From a virus, in IMG/VR virus record IMGVR_UViG_3300043468_001598, positions 1 to 32,432 of that record: 32,432 nt of DNA; one strand, 5' to 3'. The position numbers were made by a program, and so were the translations under genes. The notes below the pieces were generated by a model, which had not been told where the DNA came from, did no database searches, and was given only the letters and a program-made list of their open reading frames with translations. Shown here piece by piece: positions 8,152 through 13,888 of this stretch. The number at the start of each line of letters is the position of its first letter. The first letter of the stretch is position 1.

Positions 8152-8236
8152 ACTAGCATGCCAGCGAAGGCTAGTAAAATATCCACTGGTGCCAACGCCA
8201 CATGGGTTGGCAATCATCAATCTCGCTTTCGAGGAG
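8152..8236 (+). promoter_or_regulatory. Structured 5' leader of hsp20, candidate RNA thermometer
   Basis: Three hairpins precede the hsp20 start: ACTAGC (8152-8157) with GCTAGT (8170-8175); TGCCAAC (8190-8196) with GTTGGCA (8206-8212); and a weak TCTCG-CTTT-CGAGG hairpin (8221-8234) whose 3' arm includes most of the GAGGAG ribosome site (8231-8236). Small heat-shock genes often carry leaders that hide the ribosome site at low temperature; that role is inferred here. Confidence 0.45.
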
Positions 8237-8243
8237 AACCATT

Positions 8244-8741
8244 ATGACACTTATGCTGAAAAACGGCACTTTCGACATGTTTAAAGACATTGAAAAATTT
8301 TTCGTAGGTTTTGACGACACCTATAATCGCATGGCCAAGTTCCATGACGATGTGACCAAAAATATTCCTAACTATCCTCCGTACAACATCCGCAAGGTCG
8401 AAGATAACCACTATGTTATCGAATTGGCTGTAGCTGGTTTTGCACGACAGGACATAGACATCACCTTTGAGGACAACAAGTTAATCATCAGCGGTAAAAC
8501 CGAAGATGATAACAATAATTTCCTTTTCAAGGGCATTGCCAATCGTGCGTTCACTCGCACCTTCTTCCTGGACGACACCATGGAAATTAATGATGCGTTC
8601 ATGATGAATGGCATGCTTAAGATTGCTCTGGAAAAGATCATCCCCGAGCACAAGAAGCCCAAGAAAATCGCTGTTGCCGATGGTGAAACCAAATCCAAAA
8701 CTAAAAAGACACTGTTGACCGAAGATGATACTAATATCTAA
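8244..8741 (+). CDS. Small heat-shock protein Hsp20 (alpha-crystallin domain)
   Basis: A 165-residue protein of the IbpA/Hsp20 family, common in aquatic T4-like phages. The N-terminal MFKDIEKFFVGFDDTYNRM is followed by the alpha-crystallin domain: YPPYNIRKVEDNHYVIELAV, AGFARQDIDITFEDNKLIISG, AFTRTFFLDD, and the conserved NGMLKIALEKIIPE (the A-x-x-x-n-G-x-L motif). It holds unfolding proteins for refolding, probably during virion assembly. The ATG at 8244 is chosen because GAGGAG lies seven bases upstream; the in-frame ATG at 8202 has no ribosome site and lies in the hairpin leader. The late promoter at 8125 suggests late expression. Confidence 0.9.
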   Translation: MTLMLKNGTFDMFKDIEKFFVGFDDTYNRMAKFHDDVTKNIPNYPPYNIRKVEDNHYVIELAVAGFARQDIDITFEDNKLIISGKTEDDNNNFLFKGIANRAFTRTFFLDDTMEINDAFMMNGMLKIALEKIIPEHKKPKKIAVADGETKSKTKKTLLTEDDTNI

Positions 8742-8850
8742 ACTAAACGACCTTTGGTTATGGTTTAGAAAATGGTCAACGCCTAGCAATCCCATAGAAG
8801 CTGATTATGTTGCTCGATTCAAACAACTAAGACACAGGGGATATCTATGA
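8725..8850 (+). CDS. Hypothetical 41-residue protein
   Basis: A micro-gene starting inside the last codons of hsp20 (17-base overlap) with protein beginning MILISKLNDLWLWFRKWSTP. Its stop overlaps the start of the next micro-gene. It is Trp-rich and basic with an amphipathic N terminus. No family is recognised. The unbroken chain of coupled starts and stops from 8725 to 9181 is the main reason for believing it. Confidence 0.5.
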   Translation: MILISKLNDLWLWFRKWSTPSNPIEADYVARFKQLRHRGYL

Positions 8851-8957
8851 TGGCATTTCTCAAAGCAGCCTATGATGTATGGTGTACGGGTCTTGTAGCC
8901 AGTCATCTTACTCGCCGAGGCAAATGGCAAAGCGCCAGAAAGTTAATGCAGAAATAA
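8847..8957 (+). CDS. Hypothetical 36-residue basic protein
   Basis: Starts on an ATGATG that overlaps the previous stop by four bases, after a GGGG ribosome-binding stretch. The protein reads MMAFLKAAYDVWCTGLVASH and ends RRGKWQSARKLMQK, with a hydrophobic N-terminal half and a strongly basic C-terminal half. No family is recognised. Confidence 0.5.
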   Translation: MMAFLKAAYDVWCTGLVASHLTRRGKWQSARKLMQK

Positions 8958-8958
8958 C

Positions 8959-9111
8959 ATGGAACTAGGACTACAAGTAGCTTTTTTGATATTGTTTGCT
9001 CTTTGCACCCTGGTGGCTCTAGAAGATGCCTTAAAAGAGAAACCAGTATTGGGTGAAGAATGGGATTTTACCAAACCGCACCATACCAGAAAGGTTCAAC
9101 ATGAAAGTTAG
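8959..9111 (+). CDS. Hypothetical 50-residue single-pass membrane protein
   Basis: Begins one base after the previous stop. Residues 3-21 (LGLQVAFLILFALCTLVAL) form one transmembrane helix, followed by a charged tail with EEWDFTKPHHTRK. The 3' end overlaps the next micro-gene by 11 bases. No family is recognised; a small inner-membrane peptide is the plain reading. Confidence 0.5.
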   Translation: MELGLQVAFLILFALCTLVALEDALKEKPVLGEEWDFTKPHHTRKVQHES

Positions 9112-9181
9112 CTTGAACTGGTGGCCCGTAACCGACGAAGAATGGGAACAGCTAAACTACCCAGATCGTAAAAAGCAGTAA
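9101..9181 (+). CDS. Hypothetical 26-residue peptide
   Basis: A very short gene (MKVSLNWWPVTDEEWEQLNY..., ending DRKKQ) that overlaps the preceding micro-gene and stops five bases before a strong terminator hairpin. Its start lies within AAGGTTCAAC ATG, which gives a usable ribosome site. The position as the last gene before the terminator supports it, but the length makes this tentative. Confidence 0.4.
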   Translation: MKVSLNWWPVTDEEWEQLNYPDRKKQ

Positions 9182-9185
9182 ATCC

Positions 9186-9207
9186 GGAGGCCTTCGGGCC
9201 TCCTTTT
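9186..9207 (+). terminator. Rho-independent terminator
   Basis: Perfect 7-bp stem GGAGGCC / GGCCTCC with a UUCG tetraloop, followed by TTTT. It closes the hsp20 micro-gene operon and sits three bases before the next late promoter, insulating the downstream unit. Confidence 0.9.
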
Positions 9208-9209
9208 CA

Positions 9210-9217
9210 TATAAATA
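9210..9217 (+). promoter_or_regulatory. T4-type late promoter upstream of LSm-like gene
   Basis: Exact TATAAATA octamer directly after the terminator and 12 bases before the ATG at 9229, with GGAG between them. The spacing is so short that the transcript would start at or just before the ribosome site. Confidence 0.75.
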
Positions 9218-9228
9218 ATGGAGTTATA

Positions 9229-9507
9229 ATGATTAAAATTGTTAAATTGATCTCTGGCGAAGAGCTCATCGGTGATGTTACTACATCCGATTCCAAGCTC
9301 AATATACAAAAGCCCGCCATCATCCAGCTCATGCCCAGCCGCACCGAACCCAACCAGATCATGGTAGGTCTGATTCCCTATGCACAATATACCAAGTCTC
9401 ATGCCATCGAAGTTGCTTCCAGCACAGTATTGTGGGTAGAAGAACCAGTTGATGATTTATACAACAACTATAATTCGATGTTTGGGACAGGTATTCAACT
9501 TGTCTAA
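9229..9507 (+). CDS. Small LSm-like phage protein
   Basis: A 92-residue protein. VKLISGEELIGDVTTSDSKL followed by IQKPAIIQL and, later, ASSTVLWVEEPVDDLYNNYN resembles the Sm-like beta-barrel pattern (hxLxxGEExxGxV ... xxxPxxI) of small proteins in marine T4-like phages. An RNA-binding role is possible but unproven. It has its own late promoter and GGAG ribosome site and is followed nine bases later by the epimerase gene, preceded by AAGGAG. Confidence 0.55.
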   Translation: MIKIVKLISGEELIGDVTTSDSKLNIQKPAIIQLMPSRTEPNQIMVGLIPYAQYTKSHAIEVASSTVLWVEEPVDDLYNNYNSMFGTGIQLV

Positions 9508-9516
9508 GGAGAACAC

Positions 9517-10527
9517 ATGATTAAAACTGCGCTTGTGTATGGTGGTGGCGGATTCATTGGTAGTCATCTGGTTCGTAAACTCAGAGCTGAAAATTACTTC
9601 ATTCGAGTCGTTGATCTAAAAAAACCTGAATTCAGCGATTCTCCGGCCGATGATTTTAAGGTCGGGGATCTTACAAATTACGATCTTGTCAGCCACTCGT
9701 TGGTCTTGCCCGCAGGATTAAACACTGAATTCAATGATTTTGATGAAATCTATCAGCTGGCTGCAGACATGGGCGGAGCAGGTTATATCTTTACTGGCGA
9801 TAATGATAGTGAAGTCATGACCAACAGTGCTGCCATCAACATCAATCTTTGCAAGGCCGTAGCCGAAAGAAATATGGCCAGGGGTAAAGTACATTCACGT
9901 ATTTTTTATAGCAGTAGCGCCTGTATCTACCCCGAACATAATCAAATGGATCCCAACAATCCTAATTGTGTAGAGGATTCAGCCTATCCTGCCAACCCTG
10001 ATAGCGAATATGGTTGGGAAAAACTTTTCAGCGAAAGACTTTTCTTGGCCTATAATCGCAATCACGGCATACCAGTACGCATTGCTCGTTATCACAATGT
10101 ATTTGGTCCCGAAGGCACCTGGACCGGTGGTCGTGAAAAAGCACCCGCAGCCATCTGCAGAAAGGTAGCTGAATGCACCACAGGTACCATAGATGTCTGG
10201 GGCGATGGCGAACAGACACGTAGCTTCATGTACGTAGACGAATGTGTTGAAGGCACGCTCAGACTCATGCGTTCGGACTTTACGGGCCCTGTGAATCTGG
10301 GTAGCACTGAGATGCTAAGCATCAATCAATTAGTTGATATGGTCGCAGGCATTGCTGGCAAATCCATTACCAAAAATCACATTCCAGGACCTTTGGGTGT
10401 CAGGGGTAGGGTCAGCGACAATCGCCTCATCCAGGAAAAACTTGGTTGGGCACCTAGTGCGCCCTTGCAAGCAGGCATGGCCAAAACCTATGAGTGGGTG
10501 CATGAACAAGTTCAACGTGCAAATTGA
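9517..10527 (+). CDS. NAD-dependent epimerase, GDP-mannose 3,5-epimerase-like
   Basis: A 336-residue extended SDR enzyme. The NAD site is YGGGGFIGSHLVRKL near the N terminus. The rest follows plant GDP-mannose 3,5-epimerase (GME) closely: YQLAADMGGAGYI, FYSSSACIYPE (substrate-proton Cys), EYGWEKLF (catalytic Tyr and Lys), NVFGPEGTWTGGREKAPAA, WGDGEQTRSFMYVDECVEG, and HIPGPLGVRGRVSDN. GME converts GDP-D-mannose to GDP-L-galactose and GDP-L-gulose, so the phage may supply an unusual sugar nucleotide for its surface-glycan cassette (inference). AAGGAG precedes the ATG. The 3' end overlaps the next gene by 26 bases. Confidence 0.88.
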   Translation: MIKTALVYGGGGFIGSHLVRKLRAENYFIRVVDLKKPEFSDSPADDFKVGDLTNYDLVSHSLVLPAGLNTEFNDFDEIYQLAADMGGAGYIFTGDNDSEVMTNSAAININLCKAVAERNMARGKVHSRIFYSSSACIYPEHNQMDPNNPNCVEDSAYPANPDSEYGWEKLFSERLFLAYNRNHGIPVRIARYHNVFGPEGTWTGGREKAPAAICRKVAECTTGTIDVWGDGEQTRSFMYVDECVEGTLRLMRSDFTGPVNLGSTEMLSINQLVDMVAGIAGKSITKNHIPGPLGVRGRVSDNRLIQEKLGWAPSAPLQAGMAKTYEWVHEQVQRAN

Positions 10528-10762
10528 CATTGTTTTAAAATGGCTGGCAACAGGCATGCTCATCATGGGCGCATTGTTGACCAGCGGTAACTGGTTTTAT
10601 CCTTGGAATGTAGCATTCTTCCTGGCAGGCAACATGGCCTGGGCAGCGGTGGGCATTCTCTGGCGCGAAACCAGCCTCATAGTTCTTAACGTAGGCATCA
10701 CCTTTATCTATGTTGGTGGTATGATCATTAAATACTGGAGTACATATGCAACGAACAGCTAG
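10502..10762 (+). CDS. Hypothetical 86-residue multi-pass membrane protein
   Basis: Starts at an ATG inside the last codons of the epimerase gene (MNKFNVQIDIVLKW). The remaining sequence has three hydrophobic stretches: WLATGMLIMGALLTSG, VAFFLAGNMAWAAVGILW and LIVLNVGITFIYVGGMII, giving a small three-helix inner-membrane protein. An upstream start at 10334 in the same frame would run through the epimerase gene and is rejected. No family is recognised; it overlaps the next small gene by 17 bases. Confidence 0.6.
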   Translation: MNKFNVQIDIVLKWLATGMLIMGALLTSGNWFYPWNVAFFLAGNMAWAAVGILWRETSLIVLNVGITFIYVGGMIIKYWSTYATNS

Positions 10763-10883
10763 AGTGGATTCAAGAGGTAAGGTCGTTAAAAAACGCACCA
10801 AGAGTGGTGGTCAGGTTCGTCGTAGCAGCATGAGCAAGCACGAAAAACGAAGCTACAAAGCCTATCGCGGTCAGGGCCGATAG
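10746..10883 (+). CDS. Small highly basic protein (45 residues)
   Basis: Begins MQRTARVDSRGKVVKKRTKS and ends KHEKRSYKAYRGQGR, with about 18 Lys/Arg and almost no acidic residues. Such tiny basic proteins are common in aquatic T4-like genomes; nucleic-acid binding is likely from composition alone. It overlaps the membrane protein gene by 17 bases and precedes the pstS control region. Confidence 0.6.
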   Translation: MQRTARVDSRGKVVKKRTKSGGQVRRSSMSKHEKRSYKAYRGQGR

Positions 10884-10888
10884 AAATA

Positions 10889-10944
10889 TTAAGTTTCTGT
10901 TAAGATTGGCACAACGGTGTTTTTTCATGGGTTAAAAATCTTAA
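10889..10944 (+). promoter_or_regulatory. pstS upstream region with TTAA repeats and inverted repeat
   Basis: Two TTAAG cores start 11 bases apart (10889 and 10900), the spacing of the 8-bp direct repeats in cyanobacterial PHO boxes, although flanking bases fit poorly. TTAAGATT (10900-10907) is also inverted as AATCTTAA (10937-10944). An operator for phosphate control of pstS is possible. Confidence 0.3.
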
Positions 10945-10975
10945 ATAATAGTATACCAACATTTTTGAGGAACCC

Positions 10976-11983
10976 ATGAAAAAATTACTTGCAATTTTAC
11001 TTTTCCCTTTGTTTTCATTAGCTCATGCTGCTGAGATAACTGGTGCAGGTGCTACCTTTCCCTACCCCATCTATGCCAAATGGGCCGAAGCATATAACAA
11101 GGCCACCGGCAATACCCTTAACTATCAGAGTATAGGTAGTTCAGGTGGCATTCGTCAAATCAATAATAAAACAGTTACTTTTGGTGCGTCAGATGCTCCA
11201 GTTAAAGGAGAGGATCTTGATAAACTTGGACAAGTTCAATTCCCTGCTATCATCGGTGGCACAGTGCCTGTTATCAATCTTGATGGCTTCAAGGCAGGTG
11301 AACTTCGCATCACAGGACCTGTACTTGCCGAAGTGTTCATGGGCAACATAACCAAATGGAACGATGATAAACTTGTTAAACTTAATCCTGGGAAATCCCT
11401 CCCCAACACCAATATTACAGTGGTTCATAGAGCTGATGGATCTGGTACTACTTTTAATTGGACTGATTATCTCACTAGTGTTAGCCCAGAATGGGAGAAA
11501 CGAGTTGGACGAGGAGCAGCAGTAAAATGGCCTGCTACCAGTTCAGTGGGTGGTAAAGGTAACGAAGGTGTTGCTGCCAATGTAAATAGAATTAAGGGTA
11601 GTATAGGCTACGTAGAATATGCTTATGTGAAAAAGAACCTAATGAACTACATGAAACTACAAAACAAATCAGGTAACTTCGTCGACCCAGATGATGCGAC
11701 ATTTGCTGCAGCAGCGGCAGGTGCAGACTGGTTCAGCGTGCCAGGCATGGGGCTGAGCATCGTAAATCAGGGCGGCAAAGATACCTGGCCCGTTACTACA
11801 GCCAGTTTCATCATCATGTACAAGGAACCTGCAGACAAAAAAGCAAGCTCTGAAGTCATAAAGTTTTTTGATTGGGCATTCAAGAATGGTGCCAAGCTAA
11901 GTGTCGAACTAGACTATGTTCATTTACCAGATAAACTACAGGCTGACATTCGTAGTCGCGTCTGGAGTCAGATCAAAAATTAA
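10976..11983 (+). CDS. pstS: Phosphate ABC transporter substrate-binding protein PstS
   Basis: A 335-residue periplasmic phosphate-binding protein. It has a signal peptide (MKKLLAILLFPLFSLAHAA, cleaved before EITGAGATFP). Phosphate-site segments are GAGATFPYPIYAKW, YQSIGSSGGIRQI, FGASDAPV and HRADGSGTTFNWTDYL, followed by GNEGVAANV and GSIGYVEYAY. PstS is a known auxiliary gene of aquatic phages and raises phosphate uptake by the infected cell, feeding phage DNA synthesis. GAGGAA lies upstream of the ATG. No pstC, pstA or pstB is present, so it must work with the host permease. Confidence 0.95.
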   Translation: MKKLLAILLFPLFSLAHAAEITGAGATFPYPIYAKWAEAYNKATGNTLNYQSIGSSGGIRQINNKTVTFGASDAPVKGEDLDKLGQVQFPAIIGGTVPVINLDGFKAGELRITGPVLAEVFMGNITKWNDDKLVKLNPGKSLPNTNITVVHRADGSGTTFNWTDYLTSVSPEWEKRVGRGAAVKWPATSSVGGKGNEGVAANVNRIKGSIGYVEYAYVKKNLMNYMKLQNKSGNFVDPDDATFAAAAAGADWFSVPGMGLSIVNQGGKDTWPVTTASFIIMYKEPADKKASSEVIKFFDWAFKNGAKLSVELDYVHLPDKLQADIRSRVWSQIKN

Positions 11984-11993
11984 TAGGTGATGT

Positions 11994-12209
11994 ATGGGTG
12001 ATGCAGCGGGTGGATTTTTGGGTGTGTTTGAACAAAGAGTAGGTCAATTGAGAAAAAGACTAAAAGAAGAATTAGACAAAGACAAACCCATCCGCTGTCG
12101 TAGAACACTTAAAAAGATTATAAAAGAAATAAAAGAATGGGAAGATGTTCTACATCAACATCGCAAAGATACAAGAAGGTGCCCGCATTGTGGTGAAAAG
12201 TTAGAATAA
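11994..12209 (+). CDS. Hypothetical 71-residue coiled-coil protein with C-terminal CxxC
   Basis: Starts MGDAAGGFLGVFEQRVGQL, has a long charged helix (LRKRLKEELDKDKP, TLKKIIKEIKEWEDVL) and ends RRCPHCGEKLE. The single CPHCG knuckle looks like half a zinc ribbon, suggesting dimeric zinc binding. It begins ten bases after pstS, with GGTGA as a ribosome site, so it may be co-transcribed with it. No function is assigned. Confidence 0.55.
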   Translation: MGDAAGGFLGVFEQRVGQLRKRLKEELDKDKPIRCRRTLKKIIKEIKEWEDVLHQHRKDTRRCPHCGEKLE

Positions 12210-12226
12210 TTTAAAGAGGTAACGTT

Positions 12227-12433
12227 ATGCAAGAACTCTTTTGGGATATAAAATTCAACGGTATGTACATAGGTACCGCTCCTGATAGTTTAAAAGATAT
12301 CTATGTGCGCTGGTACTTGCTCATGAACAATAGGCCCGATGTGCATTCTACAGACCACATTGAATATGCTCTAAGACACCCGGTCAATCTTAGAAATGAT
12401 CTAGATACCTGGAGAGTTCTTGATTTGGCTTAA
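12227..12433 (+). CDS. Hypothetical 68-residue protein
   Basis: Begins MQELFWDIKFNGMYIGTAPD with the ribosome site AGAGG eight bases upstream, and ends DLDTWRVLDLA. Aromatic and charged residues are well mixed and there is no membrane segment or known motif. It follows the CxxC protein by 17 bases and is probably on the same transcript. No family is recognised. Confidence 0.5.
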   Translation: MQELFWDIKFNGMYIGTAPDSLKDIYVRWYLLMNNRPDVHSTDHIEYALRHPVNLRNDLDTWRVLDLA

Positions 12434-12446
12434 AAATATTCAAGAA

Positions 12447-12481
12447 ACGGTCTTGACCGTCAGATAAAACATATATATAAT
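12447..12481 (+). promoter_or_regulatory. Sigma70-type promoter with palindromic site over the -35
   Basis: TTGACC (12453-12458), 17-base spacer, TATAAT (12476-12481). The perfect palindrome ACGGTC-TT-GACCGT (12447-12460) covers the -35 box, the position expected of a repressor operator. It drives the His-rich gene at 12505. Confidence 0.65.
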
Positions 12482-12504
12482 GTAAGCATCAAAAGGAGAT
12501 AATA

Positions 12505-12834
12505 GTGATCCGTAAACTAGCCGCAGCAGCAATTGCCCTGAGCCTCAGTAGCTCGGTGCTTGCCTACGGCCCACACGGACATAGACACTATCATCACCAT
12601 CATCGTCATGGGTCCCATTGGGTTGGTCCAGCTGTTGCCGGCGTTGTTCTCGGTACAGTCATAGCCAATGCCTATGCCAGACCACCGCTTGTGATCCAGG
12701 AGCCCGTCTATGTTAATCCGGTGCCTCCGACCATAGTAGTTCCAACGCAATGTTGGATAGAGTTTACAAATCCCTATACGGGAATCAGAGAGACCCAGCT
12801 AGTCGATTGTAAACGAATTAGTTCAGCGCAGTAG
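12505..12834 (+). CDS. Secreted His-rich protein
   Basis: A 109-residue protein translated from GTG with AAGGAG eight bases upstream. Residues 1-20 form a signal peptide (IRKLAAAAIALSLSSSVLA, cleavage before YGP). A block of about 12 His residues follows (GHRHYHHHHRHGSHW), then a small Gly/Ala segment VGPAVAGVVLGTVIANAYA that could insert in or against a membrane, and a Pro-rich tail with two Cys. The His block suggests metal binding in the periplasm. It has its own promoter and ends eight bases before the tRNA cluster. The family is not recognised. Confidence 0.65.
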   Translation: MIRKLAAAAIALSLSSSVLAYGPHGHRHYHHHHRHGSHWVGPAVAGVVLGTVIANAYARPPLVIQEPVYVNPVPPTIVVPTQCWIEFTNPYTGIRETQLVDCKRISSAQ

Positions 12835-12841
12835 AACAGTC

Positions 12842-12935
12842 GGTAGGTAGCACAGGTGTGCGGCGGGGTCTTATAAGCCCTGGAGACTGGTCAGATGGGC
12901 TGGAACGGAAAGGTTCGATTCCTTTACCTACTACC
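12842..12935 (+). tRNA. tRNA-like gene, noncanonical, apparent anticodon UAU
   Basis: Acceptor GGTAGGT pairs with ACCTACT before ACCA, and the T-arm AAAGG-TTCGATT-CCTTT is normal. The middle is odd: GCAC-AGGT-GTGC replaces a normal D-arm, the putative anticodon loop CTTATAA would read UAU (Ile), and about 26 bases separate anticodon stem and T-stem. The identity is uncertain. Confidence 0.55.
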
Positions 12936-12953
12936 AAATATAGAAAAAATAGC

Positions 12954-12982
12954 TTGACAACTAGAGCCTAAGGTACTATAAT
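12954..12982 (+). promoter_or_regulatory. Sigma70 promoter for tRNA genes
   Basis: Perfect TTGACA, 17-base spacer, TATAAT. It lies 13 bases before tRNA-Met and is preceded by AGC, as in the related promoters at 13082, 13604 and 16227 (shared GCTTGACAA). Confidence 0.8.
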
Positions 12983-12994
12983 TATGTTTTAAAT

Positions 12995-13073
<79 letters not shown>

Positions 13074-13081
13074 AAATTTGC

Positions 13082-13110
13082 TTGACAACAAGTTGTAGTA
13101 ATGCTAGAAT
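13082..13110 (+). promoter_or_regulatory. Sigma70 promoter overlapping the 5' edge of tRNA-Phe
   Basis: TTGACA, 17-base spacer, TAGAAT ending one base before tRNA-Phe. A start about 7 bases later would fall inside the tRNA, so this promoter probably serves the downstream protein genes and not the tRNA. Confidence 0.55.
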
Positions 13111-13186
13111 GCTTCCTAAGCTAATCTAGTGAAAGCGTCGGTCTGAAGAACCGAAGAGCCTGGAGCGAAACCAGGAGGGAGCACCA
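13111..13186 (+). tRNA. tRNA-Phe(GAA), divergent T-loop
   Basis: Acceptor GCTTCCT/AGGGAGC, anticodon arm TCGGT-CTGAAGA-ACCGA, encoded ACCA. The T-loop is AGCGAAA, not TTCRANY, and the D-loop has no GG, so the usual G18-U55 and G19-C56 contacts cannot form. The last A of CCA is the A of the next gene's ATG. Confidence 0.8.
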
Positions 13187-13320
13187 TGTACACTCGCAGT
13201 CCGAAGGATAGTTTTTTGAGATTCATGCAAAATGCCTATGCCGATACCAATCTAACTCTAGCAGAGATTGTTGTGTTGGTCTTATGCGTAATTTTGGGGA
13301 TATATTATGTCTTTGTCTAA
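13186..13320 (+). CDS. Hypothetical 44-residue membrane peptide
   Basis: The ATG shares its A with the CCA end of tRNA-Phe, and the ribosome site AGGAGGGA lies in the tRNA's T- and acceptor-stems. The protein begins MYTRSPKDSFLRFMQNAYAD and ends in one transmembrane helix (LAEIVVLVLCVILGIYYVFV). Its stop overlaps the GGQ-factor start by 14 bases. Mature tRNA and translation of this peptide would compete for the same RNA. Confidence 0.5.
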   Translation: MYTRSPKDSFLRFMQNAYADTNLTLAEIVVLVLCVILGIYYVFV

Positions 13321-13732
13321 AGAACCATTCTTCAGCATAACAGCTCGTGATTGTGAGTGGAGTTATACCCGGGGCACCGGTGCCGGTGGACAGAAGCGCA
13401 ACAAGACCAGTTCCGCTGTCCATTGCATTCACAAGGCATCCGGAGCCCACGGATATAGCGAAAGCAGCAGAAGTCAGCTTGACAATCGGAAAGATGCCTT
13501 TAAAAAGATGGCCGAGACCGATAAGTTTAAACGATGGATTCACATTGAATACATGAAGCGAACCGGAGAGTATTTAGAAGCCGAAAGACAGTTGGAAAAA
13601 AGCTTGACAAAAGTTCGTCTAGAGGTTAAAATAGATGGACGATGGACAGAAGTGCGAGCCGACCAGCTTGTAGATGATCCAGATAATTTTGATTTTAGTT
13701 TCCTAGAGGAGAGTCCAGATGGGCAGCGATAA
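13307..13732 (+). CDS. GGQ peptide-release-factor-like protein
   Basis: A 141-residue class I release-factor catalytic domain. It contains RGTGAGGQKRNKTSSAVHCI (catalytic GGQ near residue 28) and the downstream S.SSRSQLDNRKDAFKKM segment of RF domain 3. It lacks the codon-reading domain 2, so it resembles stalled-ribosome rescue factors (ArfB/YaeJ, also about 140 residues). Its C terminus is acidic (DDPDNFDFSFLEESPD), unlike the basic tail with which ArfB enters empty mRNA channels. Hydrolysis of peptidyl-tRNA on the ribosome is likely. It lies between tRNA-Phe and tRNA-Lys and contains a promoter at 13604 for the following tRNA genes. Confidence 0.82.
   Translation: MSLSKEPFFSITARDCEWSYTRGTGAGGQKRNKTSSAVHCIHKASGAHGYSESSRSQLDNRKDAFKKMAETDKFKRWIHIEYMKRTGEYLEAERQLEKSLTKVRLEVKIDGRWTEVRADQLVDDPDNFDFSFLEESPDGQR
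13604..13632 (+). promoter_or_regulatory. Sigma70 promoter inside the GGQ-factor gene
   Basis: TTGACA, 17-base spacer, TAAAAT, embedded in the coding sequence and preceded by AGC like the other cluster promoters. It would drive tRNA-Lys and the genes after it. Confidence 0.6.
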
Positions 13733-13747
13733 GGTACGAAAGATACT

Positions 13748-13822
13748 GCGGGTATGGCGAAATGGTATCGCATCAGGCTTTTAACCTGTAAGTTCGGGGT
13801 TCGAATCCCTGTGCCCGCACCA
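13748..13822 (+). tRNA. tRNA-Lys(UUU)
   Basis: Acceptor GCGGGTA/TGCCCGC, anticodon loop CTTTTAA, T-loop TTCGAAT, encoded ACCA. Its CCA is the first three bases of a 15-base hairpin arm that continues past the mature end. Confidence 0.92.
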
Positions 13823-13885
13823 TATTCAAGCACATTGCCGAACAGACAAATGGCGGCAAGCCGATGAGCAGTGTGTTTGAATATG
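13820..13885 (+). repeat. CCATATT-stem hairpin, copy 1 (compensatory variant)
   Basis: Left arm CCATATTCAAGCACA (13820-13834), right arm TGTGTTTGAATATG (13872-13885). Compared with copies 2-5, G-to-C on the left is matched by C-to-G on the right. The loop has its own stem TTGCCG/CGGCAA. It links tRNA-Lys to tRNA-Ala. Confidence 0.85.
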
Positions 13886-13888
13886 TTA

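Noticed and set aside
10334-10501. Upstream extension of the three-helix membrane protein
   Set aside because: It lies within the epimerase gene in another frame; the ATG at 10502 gives a sensible membrane protein.
13479-13510. Another sigma70 promoter in the GGQ-factor gene (TTGACA at 13480)
   Set aside because: The -10 position reads TAAAAA and the site lies in conserved release-factor coding sequence; the match at 13604 is much better.
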